64,000 nt of DNA from Halorientalis marina (GTDB lineage Archaea > Halobacteriota > Halobacteria > Halobacteriales > Haloarculaceae), in contig NZ_CP095487.1 in the NCBI RefSeq assembly GCF_023028345.1, forward strand, positions 3,472,001-3,536,000, given 5' to 3'. The notes under the pieces were generated by a model. It was not told where the DNA came from. It made no database searches and saw only the letters and a list, made by a program, of their open reading frames with translations. Every line of letters begins with the position of its first letter. Position 1 is the first letter of the stretch. Positions 13,247 to 22,955 of this stretch are shown here, piece by piece. The translations under genes and the position numbers were made by a program.

Positions 13247-14545
13247 ATGCCAACCGAACTGCTCCAGGCGTCGTCGCTCGTCGAAACCGCGAGACGGCTC
13301 CGAGACGGCGACCGCTCCGTCGCGGCCGAACTCGACGCACGCCTCGACCGACTGGCCGCCGTCGAACCCGAGATCGAGGCGTTCGTCACCGAGGACGCCC
13401 GTCGCGAACGCGTGACAGCGGCGGCGGAACGGCTCCCGGACGGTCCGCCGCCCGAGCGGCCGCCGCTGTACGGCGTCCCGGTCGGTATCAAGGACGTGTT
13501 CCACGTCGACGGGCTCCCAACGCGTGCCGGGTCGGACGTGCCACCGGCGGCACTGACCGGTCCCGAGGCCGCCGTCGTCGAACGCCTGCGGGCGGCCGGC
13601 GCGGTCGTCCTCGGGAAGACCGTCACGACCGAGTTCGCGTACTTCCACCCGGGACCGACGCGGAACCCACACGACACGGCGCACACGCCGGGGGGTTCCT
13701 CGAGCGGGAGCGCCGCGGCCGTCGCCGCCGGCGAGGTCCCGCTCGCGCTCGGCACACAGACCGCCGGGTCGACGATCCGGCCCGCCGCGTTCTGTGGCAT
13801 CGTCGGGCTGAAACCGACCTACGGCCGCATCCCGACCGACGGGCTTCTGCCGCTCGCCCCCTCGCTCGACCACGTCGGGCTGTTCACGGCGGACGTCGAC
13901 AGTATGCGGCTCGCAGCGTCGGTCTGCTGTGACGAGTGGCACGCCGTCACCGATCCGAGAGCGCCCGTCCTGGCCGTGCCGGACGGTCCCTACCTCGAAC
14001 AGGCCGATTCGGCGGGACTGGCAGGGTTCGAGCGGGCCGTCGACGCGCTCGACGGCGCCGGCTACACCGTGCGACGGATCGACGCGCTCGGAGACGTCGA
14101 GACGGTCAACGGCCGCCACACGGCACTGCTGGAGGGGGAGGCCGCGGTCGCCCATCACGACTGGTACGAGTCCCACGGCGACGCCTACCACGAGACCACG
14201 GCGAATCTGATCGAGCGCGGCCGTGAGGTGTCCGTCGGAGCGCTCGCGAGCGCCCGGGCGTCGCGGACCGCGTTGCGCGAGCGCTTGACCGAACTACTGG
14301 CCGAGGCGGGCGCGGACTGCTGGCTGGCGCCGGCGGCACCCGGTCCGGCGCCCGAGGGCATCGACAGCACCGGCGACGTCGTGATGAACCTGCCCTGGAC
14401 CCACGCGGGCCTGCCGGTCGCCTCGCTGCCCGCGGGGGCGACGGACGGCCTCCCGCTCGGGGTACAGGTCGTCGGTCCGTTCGGCGCCGACGAGCGGTTG
14501 CTTGCCTGGTGTGCGGGGATCGAAGGGGTAGTGGCTGACGCGTGA
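13247..14545 (+). CDS. Amidase-signature family hydrolase
   Basis: The 432-residue protein has the Ser-cisSer-Lys triad region: Lys82 in V-G-I-K-D-V-F, the Gly/Ser-rich loop G-G-S-S-S-G-S (about 149-155) providing the cis-Ser, and the probable nucleophile Ser175 in Q-T-A-G-S-T-I-R-P. Length is normal for the family. It could be a stand-alone amidase (AtzF- or allophanate-hydrolase-like) rather than GatA, because no gatB or gatC is nearby. It follows the deacetylase gene with no spacer, and its end overlaps the next methyltransferase start (GTGA). Confidence 0.85.
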   Translation: MPTELLQASSLVETARRLRDGDRSVAAELDARLDRLAAVEPEIEAFVTEDARRERVTAAAERLPDGPPPERPPLYGVPVGIKDVFHVDGLPTRAGSDVPPAALTGPEAAVVERLRAAGAVVLGKTVTTEFAYFHPGPTRNPHDTAHTPGGSSSGSAAAVAAGEVPLALGTQTAGSTIRPAAFCGIVGLKPTYGRIPTDGLLPLAPSLDHVGLFTADVDSMRLAASVCCDEWHAVTDPRAPVLAVPDGPYLEQADSAGLAGFERAVDALDGAGYTVRRIDALGDVETVNGRHTALLEGEAAVAHHDWYESHGDAYHETTANLIERGREVSVGALASARASRTALRERLTELLAEAGADCWLAPAAPGPAPEGIDSTGDVVMNLPWTHAGLPVASLPAGATDGLPLGVQVVGPFGADERLLAWCAGIEGVVADA

Positions 14546-15318
14546 CCGACCCATCGCTCGACCAGGTGTTCGCACGGCTCGCCGACCGCGACGGCGACGC
14601 GGCTGGCATCTACACGACGCTCGCACCGCTGTACCGCGCGATGTACGCCGCACGTGGCCGGGTCGAGGGGCAACTCGCGACGGTTCGCGAGTTCGCGCCG
14701 GCGGCGACGCGGACGGTCCTCGAACTCGGCTGTGGGACCGGGGACCTGCTCGGCGCACTCGGGGCGCGGTACGACCGGGCGGTCGGTGTCGACCCCAGCC
14801 CGGCGATGTGTCGGTTCGCCGCTCGCCACGGCCCCGTCTGTCGGGCCGACGCCCGCGGGTTCACACCCCGGAGCGCCGACCTCGTCGTCCTCGTCGGGGC
14901 CGTGCTCGGACACGTGCGTCCGGACGACGAAGCACGCGCGGCCCTCGAACACGTCCGGGAGACGCTCCGACCCGGCGGGCGCGTCGTCTGTTCCGTCCAC
15001 GACCGGCGCGGACTCGACGGCCCGCGCGAGCGGTCGCTGACGCGGACGGTCGAGGGATACGAGGTCACACAGACGGACGAACAGCGTCCGACGGCCGACG
15101 GCGAGTTCGAGTGGCGAGTCACGTTCACCGTGACCGCCCCGTCGGGCGAGCGGCGCCAGGTGACGACGACGACGACACTCCGGGCCTTCGAGCCGTCCGA
15201 ACTAGAGCGGTGGTTCGCGGACGCGGGACTCGACGTGATCGAGACGCGGCCGCGAACGTACGTGGACGGCGACGGCGAGGACGGGCGAGCGTTCGTGATT
15301 GCCGGCAGGCGGCGCTAG
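14542..15318 (+). CDS. Class I SAM-dependent methyltransferase
   Basis: GTG 14542 starts a 258-residue protein overlapping the amidase stop by 4 bp. Motif I (V-L-E-L-G-C-G-T-G-D-L-L, about residues 58-69), an acidic residue after the second strand (G-V-D-P-S), and a post-motif L-R-P-G-G-R-V segment identify a Rossmann methyltransferase. The substrate is unknown; membership in a deacetylase-amidase operon points to small-molecule modification. The 3' end overlaps the stop of the convergent MATE pseudogene. Confidence 0.8.
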   Translation: MTDPSLDQVFARLADRDGDAAGIYTTLAPLYRAMYAARGRVEGQLATVREFAPAATRTVLELGCGTGDLLGALGARYDRAVGVDPSPAMCRFAARHGPVCRADARGFTPRSADLVVLVGAVLGHVRPDDEARAALEHVRETLRPGGRVVCSVHDRRGLDGPRERSLTRTVEGYEVTQTDEQRPTADGEFEWRVTFTVTAPSGERRQVTTTTTLRAFEPSELERWFADAGLDVIETRPRTYVDGDGEDGRAFVIAGRRR

Positions 15319-15907
15319 TCGTCCGCGCCCGTGCCGAGGTCCGCCGCGCTGGCGACACGGCGCCACCGGCCGGACCAGTACCGGCCGACGTTGACCGTGG
15401 CCTGGAGGTAGAAGTGGCCGACGAGCGCGACGAACACGGCGGGGAGACCCCAGCCGAGGCCGGGCGCGACGGACACGCTCCCGAGCGAGAGCGTGTAGCC
15501 GACCGGGAGCGCGAGCAGGGCGACAGGAATCCGGAACAGGTACATCCCGGCGACGGTGGCGTACAGCGGGTACCGGGTGTCGCCGGCGCCCCGGAGGCAG
15601 CCACGCATCGTCCGCGAGGCCGAGAACGCGAGGACGACGACGCCGAACACCCGGACGAAAGACACCGCCAGGGCCGGGAATGCGGTGCCGAACGCGAGGA
15701 CGATGGGGCGGGCGGCGACGACCAGCACGGCACCGACCAGCGCCTGCGTGGCGAGTGCGATACGGAGCGTCTGCCAGCCGTACTCGCTGGCCGTCTCGGC
15801 GTCGCCGGCCCCCAGCGACTGGCCTTCTCGCGGTCGGCGACCCCCAGCCGGGCCAGTGCGACCGGGAAAGACATGAGGGCGTCACGGACCGCGGCACGAA
15901 TCCCCAT
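15315..15907 (-). pseudogene. MATE-family efflux transporter with a large internal deletion
   Basis: The first frame (ATG 15907) gives a typical haloarchaeal MATE start, with A-L-A-R-L-G-V-A-D-R-E-K near residues 17-28. In a different frame, from about 15820 onward, the sequence reads G-Q-S-L-G-A-G-D followed by the last four to five membrane helices of a MATE protein and its C-terminus to 15315. About 280 central codons are missing and the two parts are out of frame. An open frame from 15728 covers only part of the C-terminal remnant and is not a functional transporter. The join lies in a GAGAAGGCCAGTCG segment. Confidence 0.75.
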
Positions 15908-15979
15908 CTACGGGCGCCTAGGCCGAGAGTGTCGTGTGACTTTCGGAGCCGGAACCGACAGGACGTACCGTGACAGCGC

Positions 15980-16225
15980 TCAGGGAATGAGCTGCTCGCC
16001 GTCGTCGTCGTAGACGGCGATGGCGTCGACGGGGCAGGCCCGTGCGGCGAATTTCGCGTCCATCTCCGCGTCGTCGGGGACCTCGCGGACGAACAGGTCC
16101 TCCTCGCTCTCCTCGCCGTCGACGAGGACGGCCTTGCCGGCGTCCTCGTCGCGCTCGAAAGCCTCCCACTCGGCCACGCACTGGAACATCCCGATACAGG
16201 TGTCGCGGTCGTACTCGATGCGCAT
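15980..16225 (-). CDS. Single-cluster ferredoxin, probably [3Fe-4S] type
   Basis: This 81-residue acidic protein starts at ATG 16225. Cluster ligands are C10, C16 and C64 (followed by Pro). In a [4Fe-4S] ferredoxin the motif is CxxCxxC...CP, but here the second position is Met13 (C-I-G-M-F-Q-C), as in [3Fe-4S] ferredoxins that serve cytochromes P450 or similar partners. Residues 24-50 form an acidic haloadaptive loop. It is monocistronic between a pseudogene and cheC, so its partner is not evident. Cluster type is inferred from the missing Cys. Confidence 0.8.
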   Translation of the reverse strand: MRIEYDRDTCIGMFQCVAEWEAFERDEDAGKAVLVDGEESEEDLFVREVPDDAEMDAKFAARACPVDAIAVYDDDGEQLIP

Positions 16226-16284
16226 ACGACCGGGTTTGGCCGGCGGCGACAAAGGGATGGCGGCGAACCGTGGGGGTGGCGACC

Positions 16285-16950
16285 TCAGGTCAGTTCGGAG
16301 AAGTCGGCGGGCGACTGCACGGCGTCGTCGATGGAGTCGATGTCGATCTCGTTGATGAGATCGACGAGCGGTTCGAGTTCCGGGAACGTGTAGCAGGTGA
16401 GGTTGAGGCCGACGTTCTCGGCGGTGATCTGGGAATCGATGACGAAGACGATTTCGCTGTCGGGCCACTCCGTGATTTCCGCGAGGATGGCCGAACTGTC
16501 GCCGTAGGCGAACCGTGGCGGTGAGTGCTGGATGGTCGTCCCGAGCACGTTCGCCCAGCCGTCGATGAACGCGGAGGTGAGGATGTTGCCGATCTCCTGG
16601 ACGGCGGACTTCTGCATGTCGGTGAAGCCGCCGTCCTCGTCGACGCCCATGTCCTGCCCGAGCATGGCGTTTGCCACCCGTTTGGCCTCGACGACCGAGA
16701 CCAGAAAGAGGAGATAGCCGTACGGCTCGTCCTCCAGTTCGACGTAGATACCGACGTTGGCGTCCGTGGTCGAGGCCTGCCGGAGGTGGGTCTGTACGTC
16801 GTCGAAATCGAGGAAGTTCAACTTCGAGACGGCCGCGTCGGTCTCGATACCGCTCATCTGCTGGAGGTTGCTCGCGACCGTATCGGCCCCCTCCTTTGCC
16901 AGCCCGTTGAAGAGATGGAGTTTCCGCACGTCGACCTTCAACTCGTCCAT
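16285..16950 (-). CDS. cheC: CheC-like CheY-P phosphatase
   Basis: This 221-residue protein has a repeated alpha-beta-beta-alpha layout with one complete phosphatase signature S115-x3-E119-x2-N122 (S-A-V-Q-E-I-G-N) followed by a downstream Pro pair. The equivalent first site near residue 15 lacks the full E-x2-N pattern, so a single active site is likely. CheC proteins dephosphorylate CheY in archaella-based taxis. No other che genes are visible nearby, as is usual for orphan haloarchaeal CheC paralogues. Confidence 0.8.
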   Translation of the reverse strand: MDELKVDVRKLHLFNGLAKEGADTVASNLQQMSGIETDAAVSKLNFLDFDDVQTHLRQASTTDANVGIYVELEDEPYGYLLFLVSVVEAKRVANAMLGQDMGVDEDGGFTDMQKSAVQEIGNILTSAFIDGWANVLGTTIQHSPPRFAYGDSSAILAEITEWPDSEIVFVIDSQITAENVGLNLTCYTFPELEPLVDLINEIDIDSIDDAVQSPADFSELT

Positions 16951-17084
16951 AGCCGAATCACGGACCCGAGCGGTATCAAACTACGGGGGGCGTCAGTCCG
17001 TCGAAAGACGCGGCGCCCGGACCGGACGACGCCGCCACCGGCGGACACGACAGTTTAAATCCGGGGCCGCGCTAAGGGTCGCCA

Positions 17085-19529
17085 ATGGATGTCGCGGCGA
17101 TTCCGGGGGTCCCGGACTGGTTGCCCGAGCACCTGCAGGGCGAGGGCATCGAGGAGCTGTACCCGCCACAGGCCGAGGCGGTCGAGGCCGGCGTCACGGA
17201 GGGCCGGAACCTCGTCGCGAGCGTGCCGACCGCGAGCGGGAAGACGCTCGTCGCCGAACTCGCGATGCTCTCGGCGGTGGCCGGCGACGGGACGGACGCG
17301 AGCGGGGCGACCGAGGGCGCTACCGACGGCAAGGCCCTCTACATCGTGCCCCTCCGGGCGCTGGCGAGCGAGAAGGCCGAGGAGTTCGAGCAGTTCGAAC
17401 AGGACGGCGTGTCGGTGGGCGTCGCGACGGGCAACTACGAGTCCGACGGGGAGTGGCTGGCCGACCAGGATATCATCGTCGCCACGAGCGAGAAGGTGGA
17501 CTCGCTGGTGCGCAACGACGCGCCCTGGATCGACGACCTCGCCTGCGTCGTGGCCGACGAGGTCCACCTCGTCGACGACGGCGAGCGCGGCCCCACACTG
17601 GAGGTGACGCTGGCGAAACTCCGGCAGTTGAATCCGGACTTACAGACGGTGGCGCTGTCGGCGACAATCGGCAACGCCGACGAACTCGCCGACTGGCTGG
17701 GCGCCGAACTCGTCGATTCGGACTGGCGGCCCATCGAACTCCAGAAGGGGGTCCACTACGGGCAGGCCCTCCACCTGGAGGACGGGAGTCAGCAGCGCCT
17801 GGAAGTGCAAAGCGGCGAGAACGAGACCGCCGCCATCGTCCGGGACACGCTCGCAGACGACGGCTCGACGCTCGTGTTCGTCAACTCCCGGCGGAACGCG
17901 GAGGCCGCGGCCCGGCGGCTGGCGTCGACCACCGACGACTTCCTGACCGACGCGGAGCGCGAGCGCCTGGCGGAAATCGCGGCGGAGATACGCGACGTGA
18001 GCGACACGGAGACGAGCGACGACCTCGCCGACGCTGTGGCGAAGGGAGCGGCCTTCCACCACGCGGGCTGTGCAAGCGAGCACCGCTCGCTCGTCGAGGA
18101 AGCGTTCCGGGACCGCCTCCTGAAGGTGGTCTCGGCGACGCCGACGCTCGCGGCGGGGGTCAACACCCCATCGCGGCGCGTGGTCGTCCGCGACTGGCGA
18201 CGCTACGACGGCGCGGCCGGCGGGATGAAACCCCTCTCCGTGCTCGAAGTCCACCAGATGATGGGGCGGGCCGGCCGCCCCGGGCTGGACCCCTACGGCG
18301 AGGCGGTGCTGATCGCCAGCAGCCACGACGAACTCGACGAACTGTTCGAGCGGTACGTCTGGGCCGAACCCGAGCCGGTGGAGTCGAAACTGGCCGCCGA
18401 GCCCGCGCTCCGGACGCACCTGCTCGCGACCGTCGCGTCGGGCTTTGCCGCCTCGCGGACGGGGCTGCTGGAGTTCCTCGAACGGACGCTCCACGCCACG
18501 CAGAACGCCGACCGGAGTCAGCTGGAAGGTGTCACCGACCGGATGCTCGACTACCTCGAACGGAACGGGTTTCTCCAGCGGGGGGCACAGAGCGCCCCGG
18601 ACGGGTCGAGCGGGGAGGACTCCGACCCGCGAGGCGGCGACCAGTTGCAGGCGACGAACCTCGGTCACACCGTCTCCCGGCTCTACCTCGATCCGATGAG
18701 CGCCGCCGAGATCGTCGACGGCCTCGAACACGGGGGCGGGGGAACGGCGGAGACGACGGAGGCGGCAGACGAAGCGAGCGAGCCGGGGTTCACCCGGGCC
18801 AGTGACCTCGTCGAGGACGAGGACGGGGCCGACGGGGGGCCGCCGACGGCGCTCGGACTGTACCACCTCGTCGCACGGACGCCCGACATGTACGAGCTGT
18901 ACCTCCGGAGTGGCGACGAAGAGGAGTACACGGCGATGGCCTACGAGCGCGAGGACGAACTGCTGGGGCGGACACCCCACGAGCGCGAGGAACGGTTCGA
19001 CGACTGGCTCTCGGCGCTGAAGACCGCACGTCTGCTGGAGGACTGGGCGAGCGAGGTCGAAGAGGACGAGATCACCGAACGCTACGGCGTCGGCCCGGGG
19101 GACATCCGCGGGAAGGTCGAGACCGCCCAGTGGTTGCTCGGTGCCGCCGAGTCGCTGGCCGGCGAACTCGGCCTCGACTGCACGCCAGCCATCCGGGAGG
19201 CGCGCACGCGAGTCGAACACGGCGTGAGGGCGGAACTCGTCGACCTCGCGGGCGTCCGCGGGGTCGGGCGCAAACGTGCCCGGCGGCTCTACGACGCCGG
19301 TATCAGGACCCGCGCGGACCTCCGGGAGGCCGACAAGTCCGTGGTGCTGGGGGCGCTCCGCGGCCGGGAGAAGACGGCCGAAAACGTCCTCGAGAACGCC
19401 GGCCGGCAGGACCCGTCGATGGAGGACATCGAACCGGCCGAGGTCGACGGCGTCGAGGAGCCGGTCGCGAACGGCGGCGACGGCGCGGACGAAGACGAGG
19501 AGGACCAGTCCAGCCTGGGTGATTTCTGA
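17085..19529 (+). CDS. hel308: Hel308 (Hjm) ATP-dependent DNA helicase
   Basis: The protein has 814 residues: an SF2 helicase with Walker A in V-P-T-A-S-G-K-T (about 48-56), a D-E-V-H box near 158, S-A-T-I-G-N near 191, the C-terminal RecA domain with Q-M-M-G-R-A-G-R (about 390), then winged-helix, ratchet and a terminal helix-hairpin-helix ([10 protein letters not shown], about 725-735). Family members unwind lagging strands at stalled forks. Haloarchaeal acidic insertions are present near residues 75-85 and 505-520. The stop codon shares one base with the start of cgi121. A TTTAAA element near 17055 fits a leaderless start. Confidence 0.92.
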   Translation: MDVAAIPGVPDWLPEHLQGEGIEELYPPQAEAVEAGVTEGRNLVASVPTASGKTLVAELAMLSAVAGDGTDASGATEGATDGKALYIVPLRALASEKAEEFEQFEQDGVSVGVATGNYESDGEWLADQDIIVATSEKVDSLVRNDAPWIDDLACVVADEVHLVDDGERGPTLEVTLAKLRQLNPDLQTVALSATIGNADELADWLGAELVDSDWRPIELQKGVHYGQALHLEDGSQQRLEVQSGENETAAIVRDTLADDGSTLVFVNSRRNAEAAARRLASTTDDFLTDAERERLAEIAAEIRDVSDTETSDDLADAVAKGAAFHHAGCASEHRSLVEEAFRDRLLKVVSATPTLAAGVNTPSRRVVVRDWRRYDGAAGGMKPLSVLEVHQMMGRAGRPGLDPYGEAVLIASSHDELDELFERYVWAEPEPVESKLAAEPALRTHLLATVASGFAASRTGLLEFLERTLHATQNADRSQLEGVTDRMLDYLERNGFLQRGAQSAPDGSSGEDSDPRGGDQLQATNLGHTVSRLYLDPMSAAEIVDGLEHGGGGTAETTEAADEASEPGFTRASDLVEDEDGADGGPPTALGLYHLVARTPDMYELYLRSGDEEEYTAMAYEREDELLGRTPHEREERFDDWLSALKTARLLEDWASEVEEDEITERYGVGPGDIRGKVETAQWLLGAAESLAGELGLDCTPAIREARTRVEHGVRAELVDLAGVRGVGRKRARRLYDAGIRTRADLREADKSVVLGALRGREKTAENVLENAGRQDPSMEDIEPAEVDGVEEPVANGGDGADEDEEDQSSLGDF

Positions 19530-20029
19530 TGGCGGTCGTCGAGGGACGAGCCGAGGTCGAGGACGTGGACGCGTTCGTGGCTCGACTCGGCGAGATCGGC
19601 GCGGAGTACGGCTGTGCGGTGACGGCGTTCGACGCCCGCTACGTCGTCGACCGCGCGCACCTCGACCGGGCGGTGGACCTGGCGGACCGGGCCCGCGAGC
19701 GCGGCGAGGCCATCGCCGACGACCACGGCATCGAGATACTGCTGTACGCCGCGGGCCGCCGGCAGATTCGGCGTGCGCTGGAGATGGGTGTCGCCGCGGG
19801 CGGATGCCCCGTCGTCGTCGTCGTCCACGACCGCGAGGGGACGGGCGACGAGCGGGCGGCCACAGCAGCGGTCCGGGACCAACTGGACCCGGCCGACACC
19901 CTCGGCGAGTACGACGAGGAGCGCGTCCGCGCGTTCTTCGGGGTCGAGGACGCGGAACTGGCGGCGACCGACGCCGGCCTCCCCGCACTCGTCCGCGAGC
20001 GCGTGGCCCTCCTCCCCGTCGAGAAGTGA
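19529..20029 (+). CDS. cgi121: KEOPS complex subunit Cgi121
   Basis: This 166-residue protein matches the archaeal Cgi121 layout: a central helix region, then I-E-I-L-L-Y-A-A-G-R-R-Q-I-R-R-A-L-E-M-G-V and a hydrophobic V-V-V-V-V-H-D strand. Cgi121 binds tRNA and helps the KEOPS complex make t6A37. The start shares a base with the hel308 stop (TGATG), so the two genes are translationally coupled. No other KEOPS gene is in the window. Confidence 0.85.
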   Translation: MAVVEGRAEVEDVDAFVARLGEIGAEYGCAVTAFDARYVVDRAHLDRAVDLADRARERGEAIADDHGIEILLYAAGRRQIRRALEMGVAAGGCPVVVVVHDREGTGDERAATAAVRDQLDPADTLGEYDEERVRAFFGVEDAELAATDAGLPALVRERVALLPVEK

Positions 20030-20166
20030 AATCCCGACGACGTCGGCCAGTATCCGGCAGCATAGTCCGGGAAACGAACGACGACGTGGTTTCGTGACAC
20101 TCGCTAGCACGAGACGAGTCGGTGGTATCGGGGGGAAATCGTGCCGACACCGGAGGACGGTCGCGT

Positions 20167-20907
20167 ATGAGCAGTGGACGACGGGCGGGAACGGGGGTGT
20201 TGGTAACGCTGGCGGCGCTGCAGTGGATCGCGGGGCCGGCGGCGGCAGCGTCGGGTAGCGGCGGCCGACCGCTCGGCTGGGCGATCATCACGGGGATGGC
20301 GGTGAGCGCCGGCCTGCTCGCCGGGTACGTCACGGTGGCGGAGCGGCGCGAGCGGGCGCGGGGCGTCCGTGACTGGCTCGGGCTCGCCGTCGGTCCGCTG
20401 CTGGTCGCGCTCGGCCTGACCGCGATGGGAACGGCGGCGAGCGGCGGCCCCGCAGTCGCCGGCGTCGCGGGCGGCGTCGGAACCGTCGGCGCGTGGGCCG
20501 TCTCGACACGGGGTGACGGCGGGCGTCGGTCGGAACCGACCTCGCTCGCCACGCTCGCCCGCCACCGCGCGGTCGAGGGGACGGCGCTGGCCGGCGCGTA
20601 CGTCGCCGGCTCCGGGGTCGGGCTCCTCGGGGCCGTCGTCCTCGCGGGTCACGTCACTGCCGACACCGCGGCCGTCGGCGGCTTCTACGGGACGAACCGG
20701 CTCCGATGCACCGGGAGAGCGGTCCTCGTCCAGTGTGGGGCCCTCGCGGGCGCCGTCGGCGGGCTCGCCCTCGTCGGCGACATCCCGCCGGTGGGCAGCG
20801 TCGTCGCCCTCGCACTCGCGGGTGGCGTCCTCGTCGCCATCGGCGGCCTCGAAACGACCACGCACCTCCCGACGCCTCGTTACGAGGCGACCGAGGCGCG
20901 ATTGTAG
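20167..20907 (+). CDS. Multi-helix membrane protein, unknown function
   Basis: From ATG 20167 the protein has 246 residues. A longer frame from 20122 would add 15 polar residues without a hydrophobic start and is less likely. Seven or so Gly/Ala/Val-rich hydrophobic stretches run through the protein with short basic loops such as R-R-E-R-A-R. The N-terminus (about residues 8-30) looks like a signal or first helix ending in P-A-A-A-A-S. I recognise no family. It stands alone, in the same direction as cgi121 but 137 bp away. Confidence 0.55.
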   Translation: MSSGRRAGTGVLVTLAALQWIAGPAAAASGSGGRPLGWAIITGMAVSAGLLAGYVTVAERRERARGVRDWLGLAVGPLLVALGLTAMGTAASGGPAVAGVAGGVGTVGAWAVSTRGDGGRRSEPTSLATLARHRAVEGTALAGAYVAGSGVGLLGAVVLAGHVTADTAAVGGFYGTNRLRCTGRAVLVQCGALAGAVGGLALVGDIPPVGSVVALALAGGVLVAIGGLETTTHLPTPRYEATEARL

Positions 20908-21143
20908 GATTTTATTGCCGGTAGCTATGACACATCCGGTGGAGAGCGGGGTCGGGGCCGCCGGCGACCGACTGAACGACCGGCCGGTCGTCGTGGCCGT
21001 TCCGCCTCACGGGCAGTTCGCAGGGACGGACCGGCCGACGCCGCCGTGTGGCAACTAGTGTCGCGACAGAGACTGTCACACGTGCCGGCGGCGTCGGCCG
21101 GAATCCAATCGGTAAGGCCGCTCGGGACCGTCGTTGAAGGGGT

Positions 21144-22586
21144 ATGAGCGACGCCGAACAGCCGGAGACGGGCAGTCACGAGCACCACGAACACGACCAC
21201 GGCGTCGAGGGGCCGGGATACGCGACGCCACAGGCCGCCATCGAGGAGGCCGAACCGGAGGAGACTGCGTACGTGATGGGGCTGCACGTCGGGCAGGACG
21301 TGGACGCGCCGGATTTCCTGGCCGTCGTCGACGTCGACCCCGACTCCGAGACGTACGCGGAGATCGTCGAGCGCGTCCGGATGCCGAACAAGGGCGACGA
21401 ACTCCACCACTTCGGGTGGAACGCCTGTTCCTCGTCGTGTCACGTCGGCGGGTTGGAGCGCCGGCACCTCGTCATCCCGGGCCAGCGCTCCTCGCGCATC
21501 CACATCGTGGACACGAAAGAGCGCCGCGACCCCGAGATCACGAACGTCATCGAACCCGAGGAGGTGTACGACCACGACCTCTCGGCACCACACACCGTCC
21601 ACTGCATCCCGGACGGCGAAATCCTCGTCTCGATGCTCGGGGACGCGGACGGCGACCTCCCCGGCGGCTTCCTCGAACTGAACGACGACTTCGAGGTGCA
21701 GGGCCGGTGGGACCCACCGGGCGAGATCGAGATGAACTACGACTTCTGGTACCAGCCGCGCCACGACGTGATGCTGTCGACTGAGTGGGCCGCCCCGAAG
21801 ACCTACTACCCCGGCTTCGACCTCGAGGACGTCGAGGACGGGAAGTACGGCCAGCGCCTCCACTTCTGGAGCTGGTCGGAGGGCACCGTCGAGCAGACCA
21901 TCGACCTCGGCGAGGACGGGCTGATTCCCCTGGAGGCGCGGTTCCTCCACACGCCCGAGAGCACCCACGGCTACGTCGGGGCCGCCCTCTCCTCGAACAT
22001 CATCCACTTCTGGGAGGAGAGTGGGTCACGGAGCGACCCGGACGCGAGCGGTGACGAGCCGCGAGTCGGGGAGTACCGGGCGGAGCCCGCAATCGAGTTC
22101 GACGACCGCGAACACGAGGACTGGGACATGCCCGTCCCGGCGCTGGTGACGGACATCCTCGTCTCGATGGACGACCGCTACCTCTTCGGGTCGAACTGGC
22201 TCCACGGCGAGGTCTGGATGTACGACATCTCCGACCCCGCCAACCCCCGGAAGGCCGACTCCATCTCCATCGGCGGCTACTTCGGGGACCGCCAGGAACT
22301 GAACGACCGCGAACTCGTCGCCGGCCCGCAGATGCTCCAGTTGAGCCTCGACGGCGAACGGCTCTACTGGACCACCTCGCTGTTCTCCTCCTGGGACAAC
22401 CAGTTCTTCCCCGAGATGGCCGAGAAGGGGTCCGTGATGCTGAAAGCCGACGTGAACCCCCGCAAGGGCACCCTCTCGCTGGACGAGGACTTCCTCGTGG
22501 ACTTCGGGGACCTCCCCGAGGGGCCGGCCCGGGCCCACGAGATCAGGTGGCCCGACGGCGACTGCACGAGCGACGTGTGGCAGTGA
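21144..22586 (+). CDS. Selenium-binding-protein / methanethiol oxidase family protein
   Basis: The 480-residue protein has a His-rich N-terminus, an H-H-F-G-W-N-A-C-S-S-S-C-H segment (about 91-103), an A-P-H-T-V-H-C-I-P-D-G segment (about 152-162), and the repeated S-D-P...P-x-A/K beta-propeller strands typical of SELENBP1/methanethiol oxidase. The family is a copper-dependent enzyme oxidising methanethiol to formaldehyde, H2S and H2O2. The haloarchaeal substrate is untested. It lacks an obvious export signal, and its stop overlaps a [2Fe-2S] ferredoxin start, suggesting that electrons may be passed to that partner. Confidence 0.85.
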   Translation: MSDAEQPETGSHEHHEHDHGVEGPGYATPQAAIEEAEPEETAYVMGLHVGQDVDAPDFLAVVDVDPDSETYAEIVERVRMPNKGDELHHFGWNACSSSCHVGGLERRHLVIPGQRSSRIHIVDTKERRDPEITNVIEPEEVYDHDLSAPHTVHCIPDGEILVSMLGDADGDLPGGFLELNDDFEVQGRWDPPGEIEMNYDFWYQPRHDVMLSTEWAAPKTYYPGFDLEDVEDGKYGQRLHFWSWSEGTVEQTIDLGEDGLIPLEARFLHTPESTHGYVGAALSSNIIHFWEESGSRSDPDASGDEPRVGEYRAEPAIEFDDREHEDWDMPVPALVTDILVSMDDRYLFGSNWLHGEVWMYDISDPANPRKADSISIGGYFGDRQELNDRELVAGPQMLQLSLDGERLYWTTSLFSSWDNQFFPEMAEKGSVMLKADVNPRKGTLSLDEDFLVDFGDLPEGPARAHEIRWPDGDCTSDVWQ

Positions 22587-22894
22587 CGGTCACGCTGGCG
22601 TGGCCCGACGGCCGCACCGAAACCGTCGAGTGCGGGGCCGGGGAGTCCATCGTCGACGCCGCCGAGGGTGCGGGGATCGGACTCCCCTATGGCTGTCTCA
22701 CCGGCGCGTGTGGCACCTGTACGGCCCGTCTGTGTGACGGTGACATCCACTACGAACGCCCGCCTCGCGCCCTCAAGGAACGCCACCGCGAGGCCGGCTA
22801 CGTGCTGGCCTGTATCGCCCGTCCCCGGACCGACTGCCGGCTCGAAGTCGGTGCCCACCTCCAGGCCGAACTGGTCGAGAACCCCTGGAAGTGA
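22583..22894 (+). CDS. Plant-type [2Fe-2S] ferredoxin coupled to the methanethiol-oxidase homologue
   Basis: I chose GTG 22583, which makes a GTGA overlap with the upstream stop and puts the first beta-strand (V-T-V-T-L-A-W-P-D-G) at the N-terminus (103 residues). The cluster motif C-x4-C-x2-C (C-L-T-G-A-C-G-T-C) and a later A-C-I-A are present. It lacks the acidic insertion of the main haloarchaeal ferredoxin and is closer to isc- or oxygenase-type ferredoxins. The coupling implies a dedicated redox partner for the upstream protein. Confidence 0.8.
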   Translation: MTVTLAWPDGRTETVECGAGESIVDAAEGAGIGLPYGCLTGACGTCTARLCDGDIHYERPPRALKERHREAGYVLACIARPRTDCRLEVGAHLQAELVENPWK

Positions 22895-22955
22895 GTCGTT
22901 GCCGGGCGTCTGTCGGGTCGATAACCGTTTGGGAAGAGTCACGATACCGTGTCAC

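Noticed and set aside
15728-15907. Intact MATE gene with an alternative start
   Set aside because: The C-terminal frame from 15728 encodes only the last few helices, and the N-terminal part is in another frame, so the locus is treated as a pseudogene.
17640-20552. 970-codon frame antisense to hel308 and cgi121
   Set aside because: Shadow of the true genes; composition is Arg/Gly/Pro-rich and no family is recognisable.
20927-21058. Possible 43-codon ORF before the methanethiol-oxidase homologue
   Set aside because: It is Pro/Gly-rich, has no recognisable motif, does not overlap a neighbour, and could be chance in GC-rich DNA.
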